Below, in pieces: positions 42,759 to 50,592 of a stretch of 64,000 nt of DNA (its first letter is position 1; every line of letters begins with the position of its first letter). Position numbers and translations under genes: made by a program. The notes under the pieces are model-generated. The model saw only the letters and a program-made list of their open reading frames with translations. It was not told where the DNA came from and did no database searches. The stretch is taken from contig NZ_CYUJ01000003.1 in NCBI RefSeq assembly GCF_001299475.1, positions 624,409 to 688,408 on the forward strand, written 5' to 3'. This stretch comes from Neofamilia massiliensis (lineage in GTDB: Bacteria; Bacillota; Clostridia; Tissierellales; Peptoniphilaceae).

Positions 42759-42780
42759 GATGCCAGCGGTAGCCAGCATC
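42759..42780 (-). other. Hairpin between btuF and btuC
   Basis: GATGC/GCATC stem extended by four further pairs, two of them G-U on the minus strand. There is no good T run. It probably adjusts mRNA stability so that the binding protein is made in excess. Confidence 0.45.
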
Positions 42781-42792
42781 CTAAAGTTGTTT

Positions 42793-43770
42793 TTATTTAT
42801 TTACAAAATCGTTTAAAGCCTCTGCCCCTTGAACAAGTCTTACGGATGGTCTAGAAAGTTCATTGTCAACTAGATTTAGAATTTTTCCTTCTTTAACTGC
42901 AGTGATTCCTTCCCAGCCAGGTCTAGCCATAATTTCTTCAACAGGACTTGGACCTTCCATTGATCCCATAGTAATTGTCACAATGTAGTCTGGGTTTCTA
43001 GCTATAACTTCTTCTTCTGAAACTTCAGACCAGCCTTCAACGTCAGCAAAAATATTTTCTAGGCCGACAATTTGTGCAATTTCATCCATAAAGGTATGGG
43101 CTCCTGCAGACCACAATCCATACTCAAGTGGAGAAACTTCAAAATAAATTTTCTTGCCAGCAAGGTTTTCTTTGTTAGTTTCTATTGCTTTAAAAGAATC
43201 TTTCATATCTTGGATAACTTTAGCTGCATCGTCTTCCTTGCCCATAACCTTGCCAATTAATTCAAGGGCCTGATAAACTTCTTCAATTGTTCCAGCATTG
43301 GTTATGACAACATTAACACCTGCGTCAGATAGAGCCTTAATTTGTTCTTCGCTTTGGGCCATGTCTGCCATTAAAACTAAGTCTGGTTCTAAGGCAATAA
43401 TTTCTTCAGCATTTAAGTCGCTGCCAGATGCAACAACTGGTAGAGATAGGATTTCTTCTGGATTATCAACATAAGTTCCAATTCCAACTAGGCTGTCAAC
43501 TGCTCCAATGGCGTTTAGGTTTTCAGCATCTGATGGAGTAATAGCAACAACTTTTTCTGGAGTCTTTTCAAAAGAAACTTCCCTGCCTGTCATATCGACA
43601 ACATTAAAGGCGGCGCCATCTACTCTTTCTTCTTCGTTTTCTTTTACTTCTTCAGTGCTTTGGGCTGGTGCCTTTGCTTCCTTGTTCTCTGCTGGTTTTT
43701 CACATCCTACTACTAGGCCAAGACTTAAAGTTAAAACTAAAAGTAAGGCTAGTATTCTAAATTTTTTCAT
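42793..43770 (-). CDS. btuF: Cobalamin-binding lipoprotein BtuF-like
   Basis: A 325-residue lipoprotein: signal peptide with lipobox GLVVGCEK, a Glu/Ala-rich linker, then a periplasmic-binding domain of the helical-backbone (BtuF/FhuD) type: VVDMTGREVSFEKTPEKVV, GIGTYVDNPEEIL, LEPDLVLMAD, and SRPSVRLVQGAEAL. Start is ATG at 43770 with AGGAGGAAATTT; an ATG five codons earlier overlaps that site. Cobalamin as substrate is inferred from the riboswitch. Confidence 0.88.
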   Translation of the reverse strand: MKKFRILALLLVLTLSLGLVVGCEKPAENKEAKAPAQSTEEVKENEEERVDGAAFNVVDMTGREVSFEKTPEKVVAITPSDAENLNAIGAVDSLVGIGTYVDNPEEILSLPVVASGSDLNAEEIIALEPDLVLMADMAQSEEQIKALSDAGVNVVITNAGTIEEVYQALELIGKVMGKEDDAAKVIQDMKDSFKAIETNKENLAGKKIYFEVSPLEYGLWSAGAHTFMDEIAQIVGLENIFADVEGWSEVSEEEVIARNPDYIVTITMGSMEGPSPVEEIMARPGWEGITAVKEGKILNLVDNELSRPSVRLVQGAEALNDFVNK

Positions 43771-43857
43771 AAATTTCCTCCTCATTATTTACAAAAATTG
43801 TATTTATAAAAATTTTAAGAAAAGTTTTATTTCTCTTAAAAGTTTTACCCAAGTTAT

Positions 43858-43896
43858 TAAAAAATAAAAGCCCCTAGTGGGTGGCTAAGGACTTTT
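43858..43896 (-). terminator. Second terminator-like hairpin upstream of btuF
   Basis: On the minus strand AAAAGTCCTTAG pairs with CTAGGGGCTTTT (some G-U), followed by a T run, about 90 bases before btuF. It is additional to the riboswitch's own terminator. Confidence 0.65.
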
Positions 43897-44045
43897 ACTC
43901 TATACGCTTTAGGTCGCATCCAGAATTTGATTAGAGAGGGCTCTGGAGATAAAGTATTATGATTATATAATCTCTAGAGATTAGGAGAAACACTAAAGAT
44001 TAAATTTTGACCCTTGGCGCTATCGTTTAATTATCTCTTGGTAAT
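43897..44045 (-). ncRNA. Structured leader segment of unknown type between the cobalamin riboswitch and btuF
   Basis: About 150 bases lying between two terminators. On the minus strand it contains CTCTAGAG with flanking GATTATATAATC palindromes and a CCAGA/TCTGG hairpin (near 43920-43945), then GCGACCTAAAGCG leading into the second terminator. It is not a recognised riboswitch. It may be a second ligand sensor in tandem or a small RNA released from the leader. A possible 20-codon frame from an ATG near 43916 has no ribosome site and reads through the terminator stem, so it is not called. Confidence 0.35.
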
Positions 44046-44073
44046 AAAAAATGCTCTCACCTAAAGTAAGAGC
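44046..44073 (-). terminator. Terminator of the cobalamin riboswitch
   Basis: On the minus strand GCTCTTAC pairs with GTGAGAGC (one G-U), followed by six T. Confidence 0.85.
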
Positions 44074-44084
44074 AAAAACACAAA

Positions 44085-44270
44085 TAAATGTTTGTCTCAT
44101 ACCCAGGAGAATATCCGCATGTACAGGTCTCCCGACTTAGCTTCATCCTCCAGACGCCTTCCCACAAACTTGCAGTGGCTTTTGTCCTTTGTCCGCATCA
44201 CGGTTACTGGGATAGTTTAAGATTTTAACTTAATTCCCTTCGCTTTCGCTTCAGCACTAGGTGCATACAC
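44085..44270 (-). promoter_or_regulatory. Cobalamin riboswitch
   Basis: On the minus strand the adenosylcobalamin-type aptamer is complete: GCACCTAGTGC at the 5' arm, GAAGGGAA, CCGTGATGCGGAC, AAAAGCCACTG (B12 core), GGGAAGG, GGAGGATGAAGCTAAG, and the B12-box tail GGGAGACCTGTACATGCGG with ATTCTCCTGGGTATGAGAC. A terminator follows at once. It controls btuFCD by early termination when cobalamin is bound. Confidence 0.95.
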
Positions 44271-44290
44271 ACGTTTTATTAAACAAGTAG

Positions 44291-44319
44291 AATATAGCAC
44301 AAGTCTATTAAAATTACAA
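44291..44319 (-). promoter_or_regulatory. Promoter of the cobalamin riboswitch-btu unit
   Basis: On the minus strand TTGTAA (44314-44319), 17-base spacer, TATATT (44291-44296), about 20 bases before the aptamer. Confidence 0.65.
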
Positions 44320-44483
44320 GCACTTTTAAAAATTTTTAAAAATTTTACCTTTGATGAATTTTTTATTTTGCTTTTGCTTTTAATCCCAACTAGTTCTTTA
44401 AAGAAAAGGTTTTTAATGGTATAATACATAATATAAAATTTAATGAGTTGAGTTTTATAATAATTTTAAAAAGGAGGTTGATT

Positions 44484-45467
44484 ATGAGTTTCGTTAACGA
44501 CACTTTTACTAAACAAAAAATGATGAGAACTGTTTTAAAGGCCTTAGTTTTAGTACTTATTTGTTCTGTTTATTTTAATGGCCTAAGGGTTTTACTTTTA
44601 ACAGCCGTTAATATAATCTTTGCCTTTTTAACTGAATATCTATTTGAAACTAAAATCAACAAGAAGAAAAAGGTTTCTGAAGCCTTATTGGTAACTGCCA
44701 TTTTATACACAATGACACTACCTGTTTCTCTTCCTCTTTGGATGAGTATTGTAGGTATAGTCTTTGGAGTATTTTTTGGCAAAATGGTTTTTGGTGGTTT
44801 TGGAAAAAATGTTTTTAACCCAGCTATTGTTGGCAGGTGTTTTATTTACATTAACTTCCCAGAGCCTTTAACTATTCACTGGAACCTAGTTCCAAGTCTT
44901 TCAGACTTTCCAGGAGGCTTTGCAAAATGGATTTTCCCAAGTATTGACACAGTTTCTACTGCAACTCCAATGCTTGCCTTTAGAAACGAAGGAATCCTTC
45001 CTAATATTAAAGACCTATTAATAGGAAATGTTCCTGGAGTTATTGGCGAATCTGCAAAAATTGTAATTCTTCTTTGTGCAATTTATCTAATTTGGAAAAA
45101 AGTTGCTTCATGGGAAATTATGGCAGGTTGTGCCCTTGGTTTTACTGGACTAACTTTAATCTTTAATCTAATGGGAGTTGAATCTGTTCCAAATCCTATA
45201 ATCGGCATGCTTACAGGTGGCTTTATCTTAGGTGCAGTTTTTATGGCAACAGACCCAATTTCTGCAGCGAAAACAGTCCCTGGCAAGTGGTTGTACGGAA
45301 TTATTATTGGTGTGGTAACTGTAATTATTAGAGGCTTTGCCCTTTTCTCTGGTGGTGTAATGTTTGCTATTTTAATTGGCAATACCTTTGCTCCAATAAT
45401 TGACTATACTGTTAGGAAGACCCAGAAAAAGAAAAAGTCCAAAGAAAAAGAGGTGGCTAAGGCATGA
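44484..45467 (+). CDS. nqrB: Na+-translocating NADH:quinone reductase subunit B
   Basis: A 327-residue membrane protein (RnfD/NqrB family) with about nine helices. FMN is attached to a Thr in VSTATPML, the family's covalent flavin site; the GGFGKNVFNPAIVGR block and MATDPISAAKT are also typical. ATG at 44484 has AAGGAGG eight bases upstream; the frame is open 12 codons earlier but with no site. It is the first gene of the five-gene operon. No nqrA precedes it: the next gene upstream is the divergent btu unit. Confidence 0.93.
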   Translation: MSFVNDTFTKQKMMRTVLKALVLVLICSVYFNGLRVLLLTAVNIIFAFLTEYLFETKINKKKKVSEALLVTAILYTMTLPVSLPLWMSIVGIVFGVFFGKMVFGGFGKNVFNPAIVGRCFIYINFPEPLTIHWNLVPSLSDFPGGFAKWIFPSIDTVSTATPMLAFRNEGILPNIKDLLIGNVPGVIGESAKIVILLCAIYLIWKKVASWEIMAGCALGFTGLTLIFNLMGVESVPNPIIGMLTGGFILGAVFMATDPISAAKTVPGKWLYGIIIGVVTVIIRGFALFSGGVMFAILIGNTFAPIIDYTVRKTQKKKKSKEKEVAKA

Positions 45468-46066
45468 AAAACAAATCACTAGCTTATCCAATTATTTTTA
45501 TGACTTTATTAACTGTCATTACAGTTTTTATCCTAGCATTTTTAAACCAAACTACTCTGGCCAAGGTTGAAGAAAACCAAAACCTAGAACTTAGAAGAAA
45601 GATTCTCTACGTCTTTGACATGTATGAAGAAGGAAAAACTTCTGACGACGAAGTCAACAAACTTTTTGAAGACCATGTTGTAGAATCTGACTGGAATTAT
45701 GCTAAGCTTTTTACCCTTATGGATGGGTCTAGCGAAAAAGCCTATGCTGTTCCATTTTCTGGCCCAGGTCTTTGGGGATCAATTACAGGCTATATTGGTG
45801 TAGATGCAAATATGAACGAAGTTACTGGTGTAGAATTTATTTCTCAAAACGAAACTCCTGGTCTTGGTGGAAGAATTTCTGAAGCTCCTTATAAGGAACA
45901 ATACAGAAATGTAGATATTTCCAATGCCACTGACAAGTACATTATTAATAGACCAGCACCTGGCGGAAATATTGATGCCATAGCTGGTGCTACTCAAACT
46001 TCTACCTTTGTTCAAAATATGATCAACGAAGATTTAAAGGCCTTCGACCAAGGAGGTAATAAATAA
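45464..46066 (+). CDS. nqrC: Na+-translocating NADH:quinone reductase subunit C
   Basis: A 200-residue protein with one N-terminal membrane helix and an outside FMN-binding domain. The covalent flavin motif is AGATQTS (about residue 182), and the GLWGSITGYIGVD and NETPGLGGRI blocks are family marks. It overlaps nqrB by four bases (ATGA). RnfG is the close relative; the set with NqrF shows this is Nqr. Confidence 0.93.
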   Translation: MKNKSLAYPIIFMTLLTVITVFILAFLNQTTLAKVEENQNLELRRKILYVFDMYEEGKTSDDEVNKLFEDHVVESDWNYAKLFTLMDGSSEKAYAVPFSGPGLWGSITGYIGVDANMNEVTGVEFISQNETPGLGGRISEAPYKEQYRNVDISNATDKYIINRPAPGGNIDAIAGATQTSTFVQNMINEDLKAFDQGGNK

Positions 46067-46680
46067 TGGCTAAGACAAAATATAAAAAAATTGTTAGAGC
46101 TGGACTAATAGAAGACAACCCAATAATTTTCCAAGTTATAGGGATTTGTTCTACTCTAGCTGTTACAAACTTAATGATGAACTCCCTAATTATGGGACTG
46201 GCCCTAGCTTTAGTGACTGGTTTTTCATCTTTGACTATTTCTGCTTTGAGAGATAAAACTCCTGGCCATATTAGAATGATGGTTCAGGTACTGATAATTT
46301 CATTTTATGTAATCCTAGTAGATATTTTCTTAAAGGCCTACATGCCAGATATGTCTAAGGCCCTTGGACCTTATGTTGGACTTATTATTACCAACTGTAT
46401 TATCATGGGAAGAGCTGAAGCCTTTGCTATAGCAAACAAACCTCTACCATCTTTTGTAGACGGTGTTGCTTCAGGTCTTGGATATACTATGGTCCTATTA
46501 GTTATTTCATTTATTAGAGAAATTCTTGGCTTTGGTTCTGTATTTGGAATTCAAATTTTGCCAGAGTCTTTTACAGCTTGGACCCTAATGATAATGCCTC
46601 CAGGAGCTTTCTTTATCCTAGCGGTTATTATGTGGTGGGCCAATGCAAAAGTTAACAAAACTGAGGAGGCGAAAAGATAA
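46066..46680 (+). CDS. nqrD: Na+-translocating NADH:quinone reductase subunit D
   Basis: A 204-residue membrane protein with six helices of the NqrD/RnfE family. Marks: LIEDNPIIFQVIGICSTLAV and the ITNCIIMGRAEAFA loop, whose Cys helps bind the [2Fe-2S] site shared with NqrE. Overlaps nqrC by one base (TAATG). Confidence 0.95.
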   Translation: MAKTKYKKIVRAGLIEDNPIIFQVIGICSTLAVTNLMMNSLIMGLALALVTGFSSLTISALRDKTPGHIRMMVQVLIISFYVILVDIFLKAYMPDMSKALGPYVGLIITNCIIMGRAEAFAIANKPLPSFVDGVASGLGYTMVLLVISFIREILGFGSVFGIQILPESFTAWTLMIMPPGAFFILAVIMWWANAKVNKTEEAKR

Positions 46681-47270
46681 TGGTAGATGTTCATCCTTTA
46701 GTAATATTTTTTGCTTCAATTTTTACTTCTAATATGATCTTCTCAAACTTTTTGGGAATGTGTTCTTATATAGCAGTTTCTAAGGAAATTGAAACAGCAA
46801 CTGGACTTGGAATAGCAGTAACCTTTGTACTTACTATTACAACAATTTTAAACTACATTGTTTACCACTATGTCCTAGTCCCATTTGGCCTTGACTATTT
46901 GAGATTTATTGTTTTCATCTTAGTCATTGCCGCCTTTGTACAATTATTGGAAATGTTTTTAGAAAGATATGTAGAAAATCTTTACTATGCCCTAGGTATC
47001 TTCCTACCACTTATTACTGTAAACTGTGCAATCCTTGGGGTTTCACTATTTATGGTAATTAGAAACTACAACTTTATTCAAACAGCCCTATTTGGACTTG
47101 GTTCTGGCCTTGGTTGGCTCCTTGCTATAGTTTCAATGGCTGGCATTCGTTCAAGAATAAATGAAGATGCCCTACCTAAAGGCCTAGGAGGTCCTGCTAT
47201 CACCTTAATTATTACAGGTATTATGGCCATGGCCTTTATAGGATTTTCTGGTATAGTTCAAATATCATAA
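46680..47270 (+). CDS. nqrE: Na+-translocating NADH:quinone reductase subunit E
   Basis: A 196-residue membrane protein with six helices (NqrE/RnfA). Marks: SNMIFSNFLGMCSYIAVSK and LPLITVNCAILGVSLF; the two Cys-bearing half-helices (GMCSY and VNCAI) complete the intramembrane iron-sulfur site with NqrD. One-base overlap with nqrD. Confidence 0.95.
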   Translation: MVDVHPLVIFFASIFTSNMIFSNFLGMCSYIAVSKEIETATGLGIAVTFVLTITTILNYIVYHYVLVPFGLDYLRFIVFILVIAAFVQLLEMFLERYVENLYYALGIFLPLITVNCAILGVSLFMVIRNYNFIQTALFGLGSGLGWLLAIVSMAGIRSRINEDALPKGLGGPAITLIITGIMAMAFIGFSGIVQIS

Positions 47271-47279
47271 GGAGGAGAC

Positions 47280-48398
47280 ATGGCTATAATTTTACAGACA
47301 GTTCTCATCCTAGGAATAATTTCAGCAGTCCTTGCCTTAGCTTTGTCACTAGCTGACAAGTACATTGCTGACTATGGAGAAGTTGAACTAAAAATAAATG
47401 ACGAAGAACCAATGGTAGTTGCAGGAGGAAATTCTCTTTTATCTACTCTTAGAGACAATAAAATTTTCATTCCTTCAGCCTGTGGTGGTAAGGGATCTTG
47501 TGGTTATTGCAAGTGCCAAGTCCTTGAAGGAGGCGGCCCAGTCCTTGCAACAGAACTTCCTTGGCTATCAAAGGAAGAAGTAGAGTCTAACACAAGACTT
47601 TCCTGCCAGGTTAAAGTTAAACAAGATATTAAAATCCAAATTCCAGAAGAATTATTTAATGTTAGAGAATATGATGTTACAGTAGAATCAATTGAAGATG
47701 TAACAGATAAAATTAAAAAGATTAGATGGAAACTTCCTGAAGGTGAATCAATTACCTTTAAACCAGGCCAATATATACAAATAAAGGCCCCAGAATATGA
47801 CGGTGGAGATGACTTTGATGGTTCAGATGAAGAAGTCTTTAGAGCCTATTCAATAGCCTCATCAGCTGGCGATCACGGATATGTCGAAAACTTTATCGGC
47901 TATACAAAAGGTATTTGCTCCACTTACGTTCACAAGATTATGAAAGAAGGAGACATTGTAAATATGAACGGTCCTTATGGAGACTTTTACTATAAGGAAG
48001 ATGACGGCGGCCCAATCCTATTAATTGGTGCAGGAACTGGTATGGCTCCCCTACTTTCAATTCTCTACCATCTAAGAGACAACAACATAGATAGAAAAGT
48101 TAGAATGTTTTTTGGAGCCAGAACTCCAGACGACCTTTTTGTCTTAGATGAAATGAAAAAGTTTGAAGAAGAACTTCCAGACTTTAAATTTATGCCAACT
48201 CTATCTAGAACAACTCCAGAAATGAATTGGACAGGAGATACTGGAAGAGTAACAGATTCTATAGACAAGTATGTAGAAGACGGCGGCGGCAACTGGACAG
48301 CCTACCTATGCGGCTCTCCAAAAATGATCGACTCAATAATCGAACATTTAACAGCCAAAGGAGTTACAGAAGATAGAATTTATTACGACGCATTTTAA
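47280..48398 (+). CDS. nqrF: Na+-translocating NADH:quinone reductase subunit F
   Basis: A 372-residue electron-entry subunit. One N-terminal helix anchors it; the [2Fe-2S] domain has CGGKGSCGYCKC (about 67-78) with a later Cys in RLSCQVK; then the FAD domain with RAYSIAS, and the NADH domain with GAGTGMAPLLS and AYLCGSPKM. RBS AAGGAGGAG. It distinguishes the set from Rnf, which would have RnfB and RnfC. A strong terminator follows. Confidence 0.95.
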   Translation: MAIILQTVLILGIISAVLALALSLADKYIADYGEVELKINDEEPMVVAGGNSLLSTLRDNKIFIPSACGGKGSCGYCKCQVLEGGGPVLATELPWLSKEEVESNTRLSCQVKVKQDIKIQIPEELFNVREYDVTVESIEDVTDKIKKIRWKLPEGESITFKPGQYIQIKAPEYDGGDDFDGSDEEVFRAYSIASSAGDHGYVENFIGYTKGICSTYVHKIMKEGDIVNMNGPYGDFYYKEDDGGPILLIGAGTGMAPLLSILYHLRDNNIDRKVRMFFGARTPDDLFVLDEMKKFEEELPDFKFMPTLSRTTPEMNWTGDTGRVTDSIDKYVEDGGGNWTAYLCGSPKMIDSIIEHLTAKGVTEDRIYYDAF

Positions 48399-48407
48399 AT
48401 AATTTTT

Positions 48408-48441
48408 AAACCCAAGCTAGAGTTTTTAGCTTGGGTTTTTT
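48408..48441 (+). terminator. Terminator of the nqr operon
   Basis: AAACCCAAGCT pairs with AGCTTGGGTTT, loop nine bases, then T. Confidence 0.92.
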
Positions 48442-48604
48442 ATGTCTTCTATATAAGTCTTAAATTTTTGTTTAAAAATTTTTGTCTTAATATTAAGCCG
48501 AGTATCTGGTTCCTATATTTTATGTTTATGTGGGTCTTTAAAGCATATCAGCTTTGTCTTATTCTAAATACAGAAAACAAAAATTACTTATCGGAGGTTT
48601 GAAA

Positions 48605-49444
48605 ATGGATTTTGAAAAATTAAAAGGCGGAGTAATCATGGATGTTACTAATCCTGAACAAGCAAAAATTGCTGAAGAAGCTGGTGCAGTTGCAGTAATG
48701 GCCCTTGAAAGAATTCCTGCAGACATTAGGGCTGCTGGTGGAGTTTCTAGAATGAGTGACCCAAAAATGATTAAGGAAATTATTGAAACTGTAGATGTTC
48801 CAGTTATGGCCAAGGTTAGAATCGGCCACTTTGTTGAAGCCCAAATTTTACAAGCAATTGATGTTGACTGTATAGATGAATCAGAAGTTCTATCTCCTGC
48901 TGACAATGTCTACCACATTGACAAGGCTGACTTTGAAGTTCCATTTGTTTGCGGAGCTAGAAACTTAGGTGAAGCCCTTAGAAGAATCCAAGAAGGGGCC
49001 AAGATGATTAGGACCAAAGGCGAAGCGGGAACAGGAGACGTTGTTCAAGCTGTATCTCACATGAGAGCCATCCAAGAAGAAATTAGATACGTTGCCTCTT
49101 TGAGAAAAGATGAGCTTTATAATATAGCCAAAGAGTTTCAAGTACCATACGATCTTGTCTTATATGTTCACGAAAATCAAAAACTTCCTGTGCCAAACTT
49201 TTCAGCAGGTGGAGTAGCAACTCCAGCAGACGCAGCCTTAATGATGCAATTAGGAGCAGACGGAGTCTTTGTTGGCTCTGGAATTTTCAAATCTGGAGAT
49301 CCAAAAAAACGTGCAGAAGCTATTGTTAAAGCTGTTCAAAACTACGACAAGCCAGAAGTCCTAGCTGAGGTTTCAGAAGACCTAGGGGAAGCAATGGTTG
49401 GCCTAAACGAAGACGAAATCGAAGTTATAATGAGCGAAAGATAA
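48605..49444 (+). CDS. pdxS: Pyridoxal 5'-phosphate synthase subunit PdxS
   Basis: A 279-residue barrel enzyme that builds PLP from ribose 5-phosphate, glyceraldehyde 3-phosphate and ammonia. Marks: [20 protein letters not shown], the catalytic Lys in [23 protein letters not shown], and the second Lys in [14 protein letters not shown] at 48605 has CGGAGG upstream; an in-frame ATG 17 codons earlier lacks a site. The glutaminase partner pdxT, usually directly downstream, is absent; a terminator follows instead. Confidence 0.96.
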   Translation: MDFEKLKGGVIMDVTNPEQAKIAEEAGAVAVMALERIPADIRAAGGVSRMSDPKMIKEIIETVDVPVMAKVRIGHFVEAQILQAIDVDCIDESEVLSPADNVYHIDKADFEVPFVCGARNLGEALRRIQEGAKMIRTKGEAGTGDVVQAVSHMRAIQEEIRYVASLRKDELYNIAKEFQVPYDLVLYVHENQKLPVPNFSAGGVATPADAALMMQLGADGVFVGSGIFKSGDPKKRAEAIVKAVQNYDKPEVLAEVSEDLGEAMVGLNEDEIEVIMSER

Positions 49445-49467
49445 AAAACACATATTTCTTATCTCAC

Positions 49468-49503
49468 AAAAAAGCTAGGACCAAAAAAAATCCTAGCTTT
49501 TTT
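49468..49503. terminator. Bidirectional terminator between pdxS and degV
   Basis: AAAAAAGCTAGGA pairs with TCCTAGCTTTTTT around a ten-base A-rich loop; it serves both converging genes. Confidence 0.92.
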
Positions 49504-49513
49504 CTTTGCTTAT

Positions 49514-50371
49514 TTAATTTTCTTCCTTTACTAAACCAGCAAGAGCAAAAACTCCTGGTCCTGCGTGGCTGGAAATTAATGGGCCAGCCTCAGTCCAATT
49601 GAAATCATCTACATTAAATACCTTTAAGGCATCTTCAATAAATTTCTCTTCTCTTTTTGTTAGTCCAAAAGACTGTAAAAGTTCAATACTTGTTAAGTCA
49701 ATATTTTCGCCTGCAAAAAATTCTTCAAGAGTTGAAATAAGTGCCTTTCTAAAAGACCCTCTAAACTTTTTACTGGCTACAAGCCTTCCTGAATCTATGG
49801 TTAAAAGTGGAAATATTTTAAACAAAATTGCTCCCAGGTACTGGCTGTTTGAAAGTCTGCCTCCTGCCTTTAAAAATTCCAGACTTTGGGGAATGGCAAA
49901 AAGTCTAATGCGTTTTTTTAACTCTTCGCCGTAGGCCAAGATTTCTTCTACATCAATTTGTCCCTTGGCTTTAATATACTCTGCTAATTTTTTTATAAGA
50001 AGACCTGTTCCAATAGATACTAGGCCTGAGTCTAAAATATAAATATCGTCAAAGTCTTTCGCTGCTATTTCTGCCGACTTGTATGAAACTGACAAGTCCT
50101 TAGATATAGAAACGTAGACAATGGGATCTGAACTTTCCCTTCTGATTTCTTCAAAGACCTGGTGAAAGTCATAAGGGTTTGCTCCAGATGTTTGGGCCAA
50201 AACTTTATTTTCTTTGTAATAGTTTATAATATCCTCACCATTTAAATTTTTATCAGAGTAACTTTGGGCTCCCATATTTATGTGCATGTTTACAAGTTTA
50301 ATTTGAAATTTTTCTATTTGCTCTTGGGACAGGTCTGCCCCAGTGTCTGCTAGTAAAATAATATTTTTCAT
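49514..50371 (-). CDS. DegV-family fatty acid-binding protein
   Basis: A 285-residue cytoplasmic protein of the DegV family, which binds one fatty acid and in FakB proteins presents it to the kinase FakA for phosphorylation. Marks: LLADTGADLSQEQ, the QTSGANPYDF loop, YVSISKDLSVSYKSAE, LKAGGRLSN and the SSHAGPGVFAL end where the fatty-acid carboxyl is held. No fakA is near. With the oleate hydratase at 53.9 kb it hints at use of host fatty acids. Confidence 0.9.
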   Translation of the reverse strand: MKNIILLADTGADLSQEQIEKFQIKLVNMHINMGAQSYSDKNLNGEDIINYYKENKVLAQTSGANPYDFHQVFEEIRRESSDPIVYVSISKDLSVSYKSAEIAAKDFDDIYILDSGLVSIGTGLLIKKLAEYIKAKGQIDVEEILAYGEELKKRIRLFAIPQSLEFLKAGGRLSNSQYLGAILFKIFPLLTIDSGRLVASKKFRGSFRKALISTLEEFFAGENIDLTSIELLQSFGLTKREEKFIEDALKVFNVDDFNWTEAGPLISSHAGPGVFALAGLVKEEN

Positions 50372-50456
50372 TTAGATAAAACCTTCTTTCTCTAAAAGTA
50401 TACTTCTATTTTATTTTATCCTAGCATAAGAAACTGATATTGTAAAGTCTTTTATA

Positions 50457-50585
50457 TCATTTATTATTCTTAAAGTTTGTTATGTTCTTTGCTGAAAAAT
50501 CTTTTACACTTGCTAACATGGTCTCCAACTTTTTGAAGTCCTCTAAAAGTCCTAGCTTTTTTATTTTGTTATTTAATTTTAGCAA
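50457..50585 (-). CDS. Possible 42-residue protein behind the VWA gene
   Basis: A frame from a TTG at 50585 to TGA at 50457. The end of the VWA gene (GGAAAG) stands about ten bases before the TTG and could be the ribosome site. The product is basic and helical, with a heptad-like LLEDFKKLETMLASVKDF stretch. No match is recognised. It could be a small partner of the AAA/VWA pair or just an open frame; the TTG start and short length make it weak. Confidence 0.3.
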   Translation of the reverse strand: MLKLNNKIKKLGLLEDFKKLETMLASVKDFSAKNITNFKNNK

Positions 50586-50592
50586 GTATTAT

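Noticed and set aside
43858-43918. A 20-codon frame in the btuF leader
   Set aside because: No ribosome site, and it runs through a terminator stem.
44217-44429. Minus-strand 70-codon frame
   Set aside because: It overlaps the cobalamin riboswitch and its promoter and has no ribosome site.
44484-48398. The operon as an Rnf complex
   Set aside because: The last gene is NqrF (2Fe-2S, FAD, NADH in one chain) and there is no RnfB or RnfC.
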